From: Pinus tabuliformis
Taxonomy: Eukaryota; Streptophyta; Pinopsida; Pinales; Pinaceae
Reading direction: 5' to 3'
Length of the DNA stretch: 64,000 nucleotides
NCBI GenBank assembly: GCA_031772625.1
Contig: CM062816.1
Span: forward strand, 1,672,403,172-1,672,467,171
In this document: positions 11,821-22,978 of the stretch, in pieces
Position numbering within the stretch: the first letter of the stretch is position 1
How the letters are laid out: the number at the start of each line of letters is the position of its first letter
Program-made: the position numbers and the translations under genes
Notes under the pieces: generated by a model
Databases searched by the model: none
What the model was told of the DNA's origin: nothing
The model's input: the letters and a program-made list of their open reading frames with translations, nothing else

Positions 11821-12410
11821 TGAATTATTATGACTAATTATAAGTAACTATGGTTTATTTAGGTTTATGAGTAATTGACTAATTCTGTGTTTCAATTTTT
11901 AGGTTTATTAGTAATTTCTAGTAATTCGTGTATATGAGTAAAGAGGTTCATTTAATAAATAGTTATGATTTAAATATTTATTAATTATTTGTGATTTAAA
12001 CAATTCCTCATTTAATAAATATTGTTTTAATCATTATTGCAAAACTTATAATTTCATTAGTATAAACGTTAAGATCATTGTCAAATTAAATCATGAATAA
12101 TGAATGATACATAAGTAATTTTATTTTCAATAAATCATGAATTATAAGTAACTTAGATTTATGACTAATTATCATTAACTATGAGTTATTTAGCTTATGA
12201 GTAATTGACTAATTTTATGTTTTAGTTTTGAGGTTTATGAGTAATTTATACTAATTTAGGTATGTGAATAAACAATTTCTGATTTAATAAATAATTTTGA
12301 CTTAAATATTTATTAATTATTTATAATTTAAACAATTTCTCATTTAATAAATATTTTTAACCATTATTACAAAGCTTAATTAATTTCATTAAAATTAGTA
12401 TAAATCTTAG
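11821..12410. repeat. Tandem duplication, ~330-bp period
   Basis: 'gagtaattgactaatt' occurs at 11869 and 12199 within longer matching segments that share 'taaatatttattaattattt' and 'tcatttaataaata'. Both copies are AT-rich and noncoding. Confidence 0.75.
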
Positions 12411-13130
12411 TATCATATTTTTTTAGGAGTTGATTGTAATTATCTGGTTAACAAAAATTATTAAAACTTTGGTAAAGATGATTTTTCTGCAATTTCTTAG
12501 ATGTAATGAATTTTTAATCAGCATAGATTTATCTTAAATGCAGATCTAACATAAGCCGAGAAAGGATCAATTTCTTGAGAAGAATCTAATTTCTTCAGGT
12601 ATAATTTTTTTTTATGAATCTACCTTATTTAAATATTTTTTTTTCTTGTTTTAGAGATGAACAAAATTTCAAGTTTGATGACCTACAAGTTACACATCAT
12701 ACTTGGTTGTAAAATAAACTTTTCAAATCAATTAAATATATATGAAAAATAATTTTAATATATAAATCTAGATTCTCACAAATGCTTATTATTAAATAAA
12801 AAGTGAATGAAAAAGTATATCAAGTCTACCAAATCTGATGAAGTAATTTTTTTATGCGATATATTTGAATAGAGCTCTATTCAACAACTGGGCTGACCGT
12901 TCGTTTATATTATTTCTGACCTTGGCTCTCTATTAGACGTAGCACAATTTGGATTTGGGTTACACAGTGATGACTGCACCCACCCACATTATAAGAGGAT
13001 AAATATTGATTCGCAGTAAGCTACTATACTATATGAAGGATACTTCACGACAATGCAGCACTGATTTATTATCTTTGTTCTATAAAAGTTGTAAATTAGG
13101 TCAGCTATGTGTATTGAAATTATCCCTTAG

Positions 13131-15140
13131 TTTATTTGAGTAAAATATTATTACACTTTTTAAAATATTTCAGAAATTTAATTAACTTGAACATATTAAA
13201 ATTGAATAAAGATGATGAATAAATAAAGAAACTAAACTAAATTCAAACATTAAAGAAGGGTATAAAGTAAATTAAAGGAAAATGTGAAATAATAAAGATA
13301 GATAAAATTGATGAAAAAGTATATTAGTTTAAGGCATTGGAATATATAATAAATACAGGCTTAAAAGTAATTTTAGGGCTATAAAAAGATATTAAAATTA
13401 TAAAAGTATTTTATGATTATAAATTTATTTAGTAAATAGATGGTTTTTAAAAGGAAGAAGATGGAAATCTGAATTATTAAAGAGAAATATTAAAACAGAG
13501 AAAAGAAGTCAAAGAGGAAAATGGAACAAGAGGAAAAATAAGATTAGATAATTTTATAAAATTCTTATAAGAAATGTCATTACAAAATTATTTAAATTCA
13601 TTTTAATTACAAAAAGGTCCTATTTATTTTAATTCTCTGGTTCATTTGAAAAACAATTGTAATTTTAAATTGTTTTTTTTCTTTGTTTTTATTTATTTTT
13701 AAAATAAATTTATTAAATAAAGCATAACATTCATATAAATTTAAAAATAATATTTCATTTGTTAAATATATTAACTGCATATAGGTGAATTGAATTTAAA
13801 TGAAAAAATTTCTCCTAAAAATCTATGTTCTAATCAACCCTTTTAATATTATCAAAGTAAATAAATAACTTATAAACATGGGGAGTGTTAAAATATTGAA
13901 AAATACATCTATGGAGATTATATACTCAACATAATTATTCTTATAATAGACCAAATAAACTCCACAAAATTTAAACCTAAATGCAAACAGCTAGAAATTA
14001 CTTAAAATTAACTACTTTCAAACATTAAACAAAAAAATATGATAAAAAAAACTTCCCGAATTTTAACCTCTTCTCGCCAAATTCTAACCTTTTGAGCCGA
14101 CTAGATTTTAACACTAAAAAACAAACTTCATAGGTGATAATAATGTATTTATATGGATATTGGTTACGGTTGAAAAGCTTATATATCATAACATAAAATT
14201 TTATGATTATAGTTTCGACCCAAAAGGAGTTTATATTCGGGTTTCGTTCGTCAAATCATTGAGTATTTGCGATTGTTATTATGGTAAAAAGAAAGAAGTC
14301 CGCTGCTTCAAATAAGCCGCGCAAAAGGCAACCAAAATTAGAAACTGTTTTCAACTGTCCATTTTGTAGCCATCCAGCGGGAGTGGAATGTGCCATGTTA
14401 GCTATCATTCGTGTTTTTCAGTTCTTCACAATTTTATGATTTATATATATTAACGCTTATGATTTATATATATTAACGCGCATATATATAATTGGCCCAT
14501 GCAATAGGGATCGAAAGCAAATGATCGGAGAACTCAAGTGTAGGATGTATTCAGATTTGAGCGAGCCCATTGACGTGTAAGTCTCCAGCGATCCGATGAA
14601 AACAATCTGTAAACTGTATCGAATGAAAAACTATGTTTTACATTTTCATATGCTATAATAATTTATGTTTTAGCGATTGCATTTCATCTTGTTTACATTA
14701 TAACGATTGTATTTCATCTCATTTGCAGATTTACTGACATATTTATGTTTTAACGCTTGCATTTCATCTTATTTACATTATAACGATTGTATTTCATCTC
14801 ATTTGCAGATTTACTGACTGGTTGGATGAATGTCAAAAGGCAAAACAATCAAATTCGGAGTGATAGAAACGTGACATCGAGATCATGTGTTAATATTTGT
14901 ATATTATTTACTTATTTGAATCCATCTAATTGGAATTGGAAATGATAATTATGGTTTCTTATGTAATTAGAATCATCAAACAGATGGACTACCTCACATA
15001 GAAGAAAACATTTGCATGCCATTTAAACCTCCATGATTGAGTTCTTTAACACAAAACAGCTAGGTTAAGGAACAACGACCTATGATTAAAATTTTATCTT
15101 GAATGTTCATTGTCAACGATGACCATAGCATATTCTTCCA
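13131..15140. repeat. Duplicated block carrying ELOF1, copy A
   Basis: Homologous to 58423-60528 from 'tttatttgagtaaaatattattac' to 'gaccatagcatattcttccaa', including about 1.1 kb upstream of the ELOF1 start. Differences are scattered substitutions, small indels, one 158-bp deletion in A, one 80-bp tandem duplication in A, and one 21-bp tandem duplication in B (near 60424-60460). Confidence 0.85.
14281..14863 (+). CDS. ELOF1/Elf1 transcription elongation factor homologue, copy A (internally deleted)
   Basis: Predicted three exons: 14281-14396, 14508-14576, 14809-14863, giving 79 aa in one frame with GT..AG introns. ELOF1 is a small zinc-ribbon protein that binds RNA polymerase II and aids elongation and transcription-coupled repair. 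Recognised from a basic N-terminus, then LETVFNCPFCSHPAGVEC, then IGELKCRM, LSEPIDV and FTDWLDECQ, which match plant ELOF1 in order. Compared with copy B, 158 bp spanning the end of exon 2 and most of intron 2 are gone. The last six intron bases (attcag) are now coding and the second CxxC reads CRMY, so one of four zinc ligands is lost although the frame is kept. The last intron contains an 80-bp tandem duplication that repeats the acceptor (exon starts 14729 or 14809); only the second gives the normal C-terminus. Expression is unknown; a broken copy is more likely than a functional variant. Confidence 0.72.
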
Positions 15141-15419
15141 ACATTGTCAAAAGGGTAAAAATATCAACTAATCACAATCCCCATATAATCTCATGAATAA
15201 GAAATAATTCATATATCACAACTGCCATACAGTTCACACAATTAAGAAAATAATGTAACCAAAGCAAATTAAGGAAAATAATTGGGTGTTTGATTATATG
15301 AATTTTGGAATGCAATTCTCAAACAATCTACAATGTAAAAAATAGTCTCATAAATTTTTACTTTCAGACGATAATATTTGACTTTGGCAATAGTTAAAGC
15401 TTGTTAAATTGACTTCCAC

Positions 15420-15780
15420 AAATGTTTTTTTTACAATGGATTCTCCCATTGACACTCCAAAAGGCCATGTAATTGGTCCTCCTATATACAAGATATATAA
15501 GCTATAATGGCTGGAAAATGATCGTTAGCATTTTTTGTTGGATGAAGGCCAGTTGCCATCCATGCAACTTCTGGCATAATATTTCTTACAACTATATTCA
15601 ACAAACAATGGTTGCGACTACCTGGAGATTACTTGCACACAAAGCACCATCCACATCCTTCCTTTGGTACTTCTATAACTTTCTTGCTAAAACATGGCCA
15701 TCGCAACTACACATTTTCATTGGAATTTATTTTTTTTACTTTTTCAGGAAGTGTTGCTGATGGAGGTTTCTTTGAAGATA
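15420..15780 (-). pseudogene. Fragment resembling plant PHD/DDT (PTM-like) protein
   Basis: Minus-strand translation from about 15680 gives KVIEVPKEGCGWCFVCK, then IMPEVAWMATGLHPTKN and DHFPAIIAYI, ending near 15430. The combination of a GCGWCxxCK zinc motif and a downstream segment of the type HPxKNxxxHxPAIIAYI recalls the cysteine-rich part of plant DDT/PHD proteins such as PTM, but this is from memory and tentative. It has stops (after CK near 15630 and at about 15483) and a frame change near 15685, so it is not intact. It follows ELOF1 copy A on the opposite strand. Confidence 0.35.
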
Positions 15781-15892
15781 CTCATGCATTCTCTCACTGA
15801 TATTGAGCACCTTTGACTGCTAAATTTGCAGCTTCTTATGCAACAATATCACCTAAAACATATTAATTAATGTATGAATTTGAATGATTTCC

Positions 15893-15935
15893 AGATTGTT
15901 GCCTACCCCATGACAATCAATAGTGAGTTATTAAG
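15893..15935 (+). pseudogene. Stray ELOF1 exon-2 fragment
   Basis: 'gcctaccccatgacaatcaa' (15901-15920), followed by a tagtgagtta donor-like end, closely matches 59859-59890 of copy B (gcctactccatgacaatcaa then cagtgagttt), the end of ELOF1 exon 2 plus its splice donor. This is the very part that copy A has lost at 14550. Neighbouring bases do not match, so it is an isolated fragment about 1.35 kb downstream of the gene, on the same strand. Confidence 0.6.
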
Positions 15936-16034
15936 GATTGCTATTTAAATAACATAACTACTCTAGAGATAAATATTAACCTTTAATGTGTATACTATTA
16001 TGAATATTGATAATATTTTTAGTAGTATACACAA

Positions 16035-16145
16035 ATCAAAGGTTGAGAGCCCCAAGGGTTAACTTAATTGGTCGAGTTCCTCTCATTAAAGCATATATTG
16101 AATTAAGAGGTTAAGGGTTCATTACTATTCACACTCTCAGGTTTA
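16035..16145 (+). repeat. SINE-like, tRNA-derived sequence (tentative)
   Basis: Contains 'gttaacttaattggtcgag', which resembles a Pol III A box, and 'gaggttaagggttcattac' about 45 bp later, which resembles a degenerate B box. This spacing is typical of plant SINE heads. No target-site duplication or poly(A)/T tail was identified. Confidence 0.3.
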
Positions 16146-16382
16146 GCTTCCTAGATGAGTCAACAAAAATATTTCATGGATGGAATGGTAATGGATCTCT
16201 AGGAATATTGAACCAGATTTTAAAAAATTCAAAATTTCAAAGTAATTATGCATTTTCTCCATTTTAATTAAAATAATTAATTGAAAAACTATCATCTGAA
16301 CAAGTGTCATATGAAATGAGTAATGGTTTTTTGGGCATTCCATATTGACAAGCCATGATATTGGCCCATCACATTCCAACAA
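16143..16382 (-). other. Short open frame, not recognised
   Basis: 79 codons starting MLECDGPISWLVNMECPK. It does not resemble a family I know and overlaps the SINE-like sequence at its 3' end. May be a chance frame. Confidence 0.2.
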
Positions 16383-16500
16383 ATCTTGTCTACATATTAA
16401 GAATTTTCATGACAAAGTGAGGATGAATATCCATGGTTAAGAATCTTGAATATATATTTTTTTAAATGTGTATATGTCTAAGTGTTGATTTTGTATTACC

Positions 16501-16900
16501 TCACATAAACTTTGAAATAGTTACATCATTTAGCACATCACCATAAACATGAACTATGGGGTGTGGTCTCAACTTGTCCAGAGCAAAATCAAGTAATGAA
16601 AAGAGGGAAAGGAATTTAAAATTACCAAATATTTGTAGGCTTTCTAGTGACAGGAGTGCACCATAGACACATTTGAAATCGAGACCATGAGTTAGGTGCT
16701 CGCCACAATGCAACAATATTTGAATCCCCAATAATTGACCCTTCCTGCCTCCTTGTGTTTCGTTTCAGATTGGGGATGAGGTGAACTCCCAACACTTTGA
16801 TGTCGAGCCACCAATTTAAATCCCACCACATAGCATATCAGTCATTACAGTCATGTACTAGGATATCCTTCGAACCATACAGAGCCTTCATGCTTAGGGT
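16501..16900 (-). pseudogene. Unidentified conserved gene fragment X, copy A
   Basis: Minus-strand frames give WWDLNWWLDIKVLGVHLIPN, then a degraded SKSVRRVNYWG-like region, then LTHGLDFKCVYGALLSLESL. Copy B at 55015-55375 gives the same Trp-rich segment plus RWKGFNYVFGSSKSVRRVNY. Conservation of the reading frame between the copies, and a GT-AG-like structure around 16625, argue for a real gene. I do not recognise the family. Stops and frameshifts are present in both copies. Gypsy element 1 is inserted immediately to its right (16913). Confidence 0.45.
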
Positions 16901-16912
16901 GTCTCACTTTTT

Positions 16913-18398
16913 TGATCTAATAATGAGATCTAAGAAAATTATAAGGTATTACAGACTTATGTGCATGGATGTGCCTATGTTATTTTATGCAATGGATCGA
17001 TCAGATTGCGAAATAAATAGAATTTGAAGCAGTTAAAGACTATAGTAGACAAACACATAAAAACATAGCAGATTTAATAAGGAGTTCACCCAATACTCTT
17101 GCACTACATCTCCTGGTCCAACCTTCAGTGGTGGCCTCTCTATTTAGTCTTCAAACAGAGTTTTTACAATACTGAGCTCAGTTTGAGTCTCACACACAAC
17201 AGATGCAATTACAAGAGCTTCACTTGAATCCCTCAAGCTTCCTCTGAGTACACAAACTCCTTCACAGCTCTCAATCTCTTTCCTCACTCTGTCTTGTATT
17301 TGCTTGCAACATTGCCTCTCTGTTTACTATCTGTCTGTGGCTTTTAAAGCCAATGTTGCCTGTCCATTTCAGTTCCTGTCTCTCGATCTCCCCAGCCTTT
17401 GCACGCTTTGAATCCCTCTGCTGGCGTTATACCATCATTGCTAAATGCATGGAGAGGAGGTGGCCACCCATTCTGAAATGTAAGAGTGTCGCAAGCCTCT
17501 ACAACTCCTGAAATGACCGCGCTCTATTTTCATTTTGAAAATGTATTTTCACAGAGAAATTCTGCCAAAACTCAATATCTCGGACTTTAAAAGTCCTTAA
17601 CTATGATTCATTCCTCTATCGGGTCTGCCTATAAGTTGCTATTGTATATCGGAAGGCTCCGTCCCTTTGTGTTTTGGAAATACAATGAAAATCGCGAAAT
17701 ACATTAAAAATGGCTCTGTTACAGATTTGAAATTATATAGAATAGCCTTAAGGCACCCTTTCAGGTCCGGCTTATTGCATCGACACTTTCCTCTTCACTT
17801 TTCATTTGACAAATGAAACTGCAAAAACATATAAAATCACTGCAAAATCCTGCATATCGGACTTTAAAATATAAACGTTATCACCTAATTTCCTGTCGGG
17901 TCCGACTCATCGGGTCGCTCTGATTGTGATATCGCAATCACTCATAGCAATACACATGGGTCATTATAAGCGCTCCTGCAATCCCCCAATAGCGATCTTG
18001 CGACATAATATAGGCCGTCAATTTGCACACTTGATCGACGGTCCATATTAACTCTACCAATCGCCGTCTCCATACGCCAATATCCCTGTTCGCCATCACA
18101 ATCCTTGAGCGGATTCCATCAATAAGCACCAATAGCCACCGCTGATAGCGATCCGCTGACTAGATCTGGACTGTTGATCAGCCAGATTTGACGGCTACTG
18201 TGTATTTCCCTGTTTCGCCTTTGATAGCTCCATTTTTTCCGTTTTCACAGGTTTTGGGCCTCCCTATAGTGTTTCTCCCCCCTGCTAAGGGTGTCCCTTT
18301 TGCGATAATTTCAATCTTTCAAAGGATATTTGGCATTGGGCATGCGTTTTAAAGGGTTTATGAAGACCCAGAGAGAATTTTCAGATCCATTTGGATCA
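16913..18398 (-). repeat. Gypsy 1, 3' LTR (1,486 bp)
   Basis: Matches 24111-25560 over its whole length, with many transitions. On the + strand it starts tgatctaataatgag and ends catttggatca. The divergence between the two LTRs points to an old insertion. Confidence 0.88.
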
Positions 18399-18442
18399 TG
18401 CCCTCCCACTTAAAAGGATTTTGGACCACCAAAAATCAGTTT

Positions 18443-18850
18443 TCAAGCATTGCTTAAGTGAGGATACAACTGCCTCACTTTCCCAATCTCTATCCATTTG
18501 GCATTGTTGGGTTTTGAACCTTTGAGTCCAATGCTAAGGTACTCCATGTCCCCTTTGCGTGTTTTCCTTACCTTCCTATCTAGAACTATATCTTCCTGCA
18601 ACTCATTGAGGTATTTAGGGAACAGATCATCAATAGAAGGCAATTGACTTTGCTCTTCAGGATCTTCAATTAAAAAAGGTTCAAATAGTCTTAAATTTTC
18701 TGCACTTACTACTGAATAGATGCGCATGTATGCTGGCAGATCAAGGTGGAAATAATTCTCACCAATTTTCTCAAGTATCTTAAAAGGCACATACCTTATT
18801 GGCTTCAACTTCTTTCCTTCACCTTGCATTCTGTCATTGCTAATATACAA
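18443..18850 (-). pseudogene. Gypsy 1 integrase C-terminal domain
   Basis: 135-codon open frame: KLKPIRYVPFKILEKIGENY, then LPAYMRIYSVVSAENLRLF, then RKTRKGDMEYL and KWIEIGKVRQLYPHL. The GPF-x-I-L-E-K-I and HLDLPxYMRIxxVxxVENL pattern marks the integrase C-terminus of Ty3/gypsy elements, followed by a chromodomain-like tail. It is cut from the upstream part by a stop near 18855. Confidence 0.85.
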
Positions 18851-18854
18851 CTAG

Positions 18855-19800
18855 ACTTGATCACCAACTTGGAAGTTGTGCTCCACCCGGTGTTTATCAT
18901 GCCTTGCCTTATATTTGGCTTGGCTCTTTTCCAGCTGTTCCTACACTACTTGGTGAATTTCTTAGATCTATTCAATGAATCTAGTTTCTTTGTCCACATC
19001 ACTGTGTCCAGCAACTGCTATGTCTTTTTCAAAGAAAAAGTCCAAGGGAGACCTTGGTATGAAACCAAAACAGGTCTCAAAAGGAGGTCTCTTTATAGAA
19101 GAATGTTTAGCACAGTTGTAAGCATGTTGCACATAACATAAGTGTTCATCCCAAAGCTTGGGATGCTTACTATAATAACCTGTGAGAAACTGGATCACTG
19201 TCCTGTTGACCACCTCTGTTTGGCCATCTATCTGTGGATGAAAGGCTATGCTTTTCTTCAATCTAGTGTCCATTAATTCCCATAGACTTGACCAAAACTT
19301 CCCGTCAAATCGAGAGTCTCAATCAGATACTATGGAAGTGGGTAACCCAAAATGCACCTAGACATGCTGAAAGAATAATTTCATTGTTTGTTCAGAAGTA
19401 ATCTGTTTATTACAAGGTATTAAAATACACATTTTGTTGAACCTGTCCACAATAACATATAAATAGTCATGTCCCTTTCTAGATTTTGGCAATCACCCCA
19501 TAGAGTCCATTGAAACACTTTCCCAAGGACGGGAAGGGACTAGCAATGGAGTCTACAAGCCTAGTTTTCTGTTGTTGGGCTTTCTTTCAGCACACATGGT
19601 ATACCATCTTACATATCTAGAAACTGTTTCATTCATTTTTGGCCAATAGCAATATCTTTATAGTTGTGCAACTATTTTACTTACACCAAAATGACCTAAT
19701 ATCCGGGAAGTATGTGCCTCCCTAATTATGTTAATTCTCTTTGTTTGTGGAATGCATAGCTTTCCCAAATGATACAAGAGTCGGTCCTTAATATAGTAAT
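18855..19800 (-). pseudogene. Gypsy 1 integrase core
   Basis: The frame at 19273-18968 carries AFHPQIDGQTEVVNRT and PLDFFFEKD. Upstream, in pieces, come a zinc-binding HHCC-like segment (about 19600-19690) and the DSRFDGKFW motif (about 19295-19320) with the catalytic Asp. Stops (for example near 19322 and 19552) split it. It inserts the cDNA into the genome; not functional here. Confidence 0.82.
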
Positions 19801-20038
19801 CCAATTATTCTACCTTTTTTCCATTATTTAAAGCTGCATATACATCTTTAAAGTCTATAACTTGAGCATATTGTTCAATGTAGCTCTCATGCATTATTGA
19901 GTTATGCTTAAGTATAGTAGATACATTTATGATTATTTTGGACAACATATCTGCAAATCTATTGTGTATGCACTTTTCATATCTCATGACTAAATGAAAT
20001 TGTTGTAGGAAACCCATCCACCTATAGTGTCTTGATTG

Positions 20039-20640
20039 CTATAATTTAGTTTGTGAGTGCAAGTACTGAAGTGGTTGTTGATCAGTATGTATTATTGTTT
20101 CTTTGCCCATTAAGTAATGTTTCCACTTCTTCACACTCTGAACTAATGCATACAGTTCTTTATCATATGTAGGATAATTAACTACTGTAGAATTAAAAAT
20201 CTCAGAATGGTAGCATATGGGTTTACCATGTTGAATCAAAACTTCTCCCATGGCATAATCACTAGCATCAGTTTCGATCTCAAATGATTGTTGAAGATTT
20301 GGCAATGCTAATACTGGTGTTGTAATAATTTTTTCTTTCAAGGTGTTGAAGGTTTTCTGTTGTTTTCCTCCTCGCTGAAACACCTTGTTCAATCTTGTCA
20401 AAGTATGTAAGGGAGTTGCAATTAAGGAAACGTTAGCAATAAACTTTCTCCAATATTTTGCTTCCCCTAGGAAGCTTCTAACTTCTATAGCAGACTTGGG
20501 TTTAGGCCAGTTTACAATGACTACAACCTTAGAGGGATCTATCTTCAATTCACCACACCCTACAATATGACCCAAATAATTCAAAAGATGTTTTACCAAA
20601 TTCACATTTTGATAATTTAACATAGAGATTTGCTTGCTTC
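20039..20640 (-). pseudogene. Gypsy 1 RNase H and connection domain
   Basis: 194-codon frame with VVVIVNWPKPKSAIEVRSFLG (quoted in part), then FEIETDASDYAMGEVLIQHG, YDKELYALVQSVKKWKHYL and HTDQQPLQYL. The TDAS, E and TD residues are the usual RNase H acid residues. It is joined to the RT by a frameshift near 20560-20620. Confidence 0.87.
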
Positions 20641-21170
20641 AAAACATCTAGAGTCTGCTTTACATGCTTTAAATGTCCTTCCCTTGTTTTACTAAATACA
20701 ATAATGTCATCTAGATATACAATTACAAAATCATCAATAAAAGGCCTGAGTACATCATTCATTACTCTCATCAAAGTGGCAGGAGCATTAGTTAAACCAA
20801 AAGGCATAACTAGCCATTCATACAGCCCTTACTTTATTTTGAAAGCAGTCTTCCATGCATCTTGCTCTACTACTCCGACCTGATGGTAACCACTACGTAG
20901 ATCCAACTTGGAAAAGTAAGTAGCCTCTTTTAGCTGATCCAATAAATCATCAATGCGAGGAAGGGGATAATGATTCTTGATCATTATTTTATTCAGTGCT
21001 TGGTAATCAATGCACATCCTCCATGAACTATCCTTCTTTCTCACCAACACTATTGGGGATCCGCATGGTGATGTGCTTGGTCTTATGAGCCCTTTCTCGA
21101 GCAGTTCCTGTACCTACTTCTTGATTTCTGCATTCTCTAAAGCAGATAACCTTGTATATCTGTGGTTGTG
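20550..21170 (-). pseudogene. Gypsy 1 reverse transcriptase
   Basis: Begins near 21160 with [20 protein letters not shown], then [15 protein letters not shown] and [12 protein letters not shown] (21050-20829), and after a stop [20 protein letters not shown] and [11 protein letters not shown] (20807-20550). YLDD is the catalytic motif. A stop near 20828 interrupts it. Upstream the frame runs back into gag without any protease (no DSGA-type motif). Confidence 0.88.
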
Positions 21171-21239
21171 ATGGTTGTTTCATCACTTGAGTCTGACCCC
21201 AAATCTCTCTGAATAGCAGCAACAACCTTCTTCTTCTTG

Positions 21240-21930
21240 CTATCAAATTTCTTGGGTTTCAACTCCGGATGCAAAGACCAACAATGTTCATCATCATGTC
21301 CATCCTTCTTTCAGTGAGTGCATGAAGGTTTGGCCTTTTGTACAACATTTTCCTTCCTCTCTTTCCATCTCTGCTTCCTCTTTTCTTTGTTCTTGCTTGC
21401 AGTGGGTTTTGATGATCCCCCAATCTTTGGGTTCACATTTTTGCCTCTAGCCTCTAGATGGGTAGCCTAAATAGATACCTCATCTATGTTAGTAGGGTTA
21501 AACATGAGAATGGTGTACCTCAAATAACTATGTAAACCACCTATATACTTCAGCAAAGTTTCAGGTGAGTCTAAAGAAATGCCTAGAATCAAAGCTCTTT
21601 TTCTAAATTCTTGACTGTAGCTTTGTACACTTTGCCCTTTCAATTGGCGAAGAGTTTTCCAACTCAACATAGCTTGTTGCATATAAGCTAGTGGATAGAA
21701 TTGTTTTTTAATTGCAGAAACAAATTCACTCCAGATAGAAAGAATTGTACCATGCTTCTTCAAGTCAGCTTGTGTCCTACCTTCCCACCATACCAAGGCA
21801 GTTCCTCCAATGTGTAGGTTGGCCAATTGAATTTTTCTTATGTTTGAATCAATGCTCTGTACCCTGTAATACACTTCAATCTGTCTAATCCAGTTATCTA
21901 GCTTCTCTGCATTTAACTCTCCATAACACT
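21240..21930 (-). pseudogene. Gypsy 1 gag
   Basis: 21874-21467 encodes the Retrotrans_gag core: GGTALVWWEGRTQADLKKHG, FYPLAYMQQAMLSWKTLRQL and LILGISLDSPETLLKYI. Downstream is a zinc knuckle CTH(stop)KKDGHDDEHC near 21290-21325 in which the second cysteine codon is TGA. The same TGA occurs in the duplicate copy (near 23490), so it predates the duplication. After the knuckle the frame leads within about 150 bp into RT, showing that the protease segment was deleted earlier. Confidence 0.85.
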
Positions 21931-22978
21931 TGATCTGATAATGAGATCTAAGACAATAATAAGGTATTACAAACTTATGTGCATGGATGTTCCTATGTTA
22001 TTTTGTGTAATGGATCGATTAGATTGTGAAATAAATAGACTTTGAAGCAGTTAAAGACTATAATAGACAAACACATAAAAACACAACATATTAATAAGGA
22101 GTTCACCCAATACTCCTAGGCTACATCTCCTGGTCCAGCCTTCAGTGGTGGCCTCTCTATTAAGTCTTTAAACAGAGATTTTACAATAGTGAGCTCAATT
22201 TGAGTCTCACACACAATAGATGCAATTACAAGAGCTTCACTTGAATCCCTCAAGCTTCCTCTGAGTACACAGACTCCCTCACAACTCTCGATCTCTGTCC
22301 TCACTCTGTCTCGCATTTGCTTGCAACATTTCCTATTTGTTTTCTCTCTGTCTATGGATTTTAAAGCCAATGTTGCCTATTCGTTTCGGTTCATGTCTCT
22401 CAGTCTCCCCAATCTCTGCATGCTTTGAATCCTTCTGTCGGCATTATACCATCATTGCTAAACAGATGGAGAGGAGGTGGCCACCCATTCTAAAACGTAA
22501 GAGTGACGTGGGCCTCTACAACTCCTGAAACGACTGTGCTTTGCTTTCAAGGTGAAAATGTATTTTCACAGAGAAGTTCCACAAAAACTCAATATCTCGG
22601 ACTTAAAAGTCCTTAACTATGATTCATTCCTTTATCAGGTCCACCTATAAGTTACTATTGTATATCAGAAGGCTCCATCCCTTTGTGTTTTGGAAATATA
22701 ATGAAAACTGTGAAATACATTAAAAATGGCTCCGTTACGGATTTGAAATTATATAGAATAACCTTAAGGAACCCTTTCAGTTCTAGTTTATCGCATCAAC
22801 GCTTTCCTCTTCACTTTTCGTTTGACAAACAAAACTGCGAAAACATATAAAATCACTACAAAATCCCGCATATCGGACTTCAAAATATACACATTATCAC
22901 CTAATTGCCCTTCGGGTCCGGTTCATCGGGTCGCTCCAATTTCGATATCGCAATCGCTCATCGCAATACCCCTAGGTC
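21931..22978 (-). repeat. Gypsy 1, partial LTR from the duplication
   Basis: 1,048 bp matching 24111-25155, the internal-side part of the 5' LTR. Its outer 405 bp are missing because the duplication ended there. Confidence 0.87.

Larger units (their letters stand above)
9360..13130. other. AT-rich intergenic DNA with local tandem duplications
   Basis: No open frame of substance. The three tandem duplications are listed separately. The rest (for example 10500-11130 and 12420-13130) shows no recognisable gene or element. The segment 12880-13080 is less AT-rich than its surroundings but encodes nothing I can name. Confidence 0.6.

Noticed and set aside
17938..18132. Small minus-strand frames in the gypsy 1 LTRs
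   Set aside because: Lie in LTR sequence, not conserved between the LTR copies.
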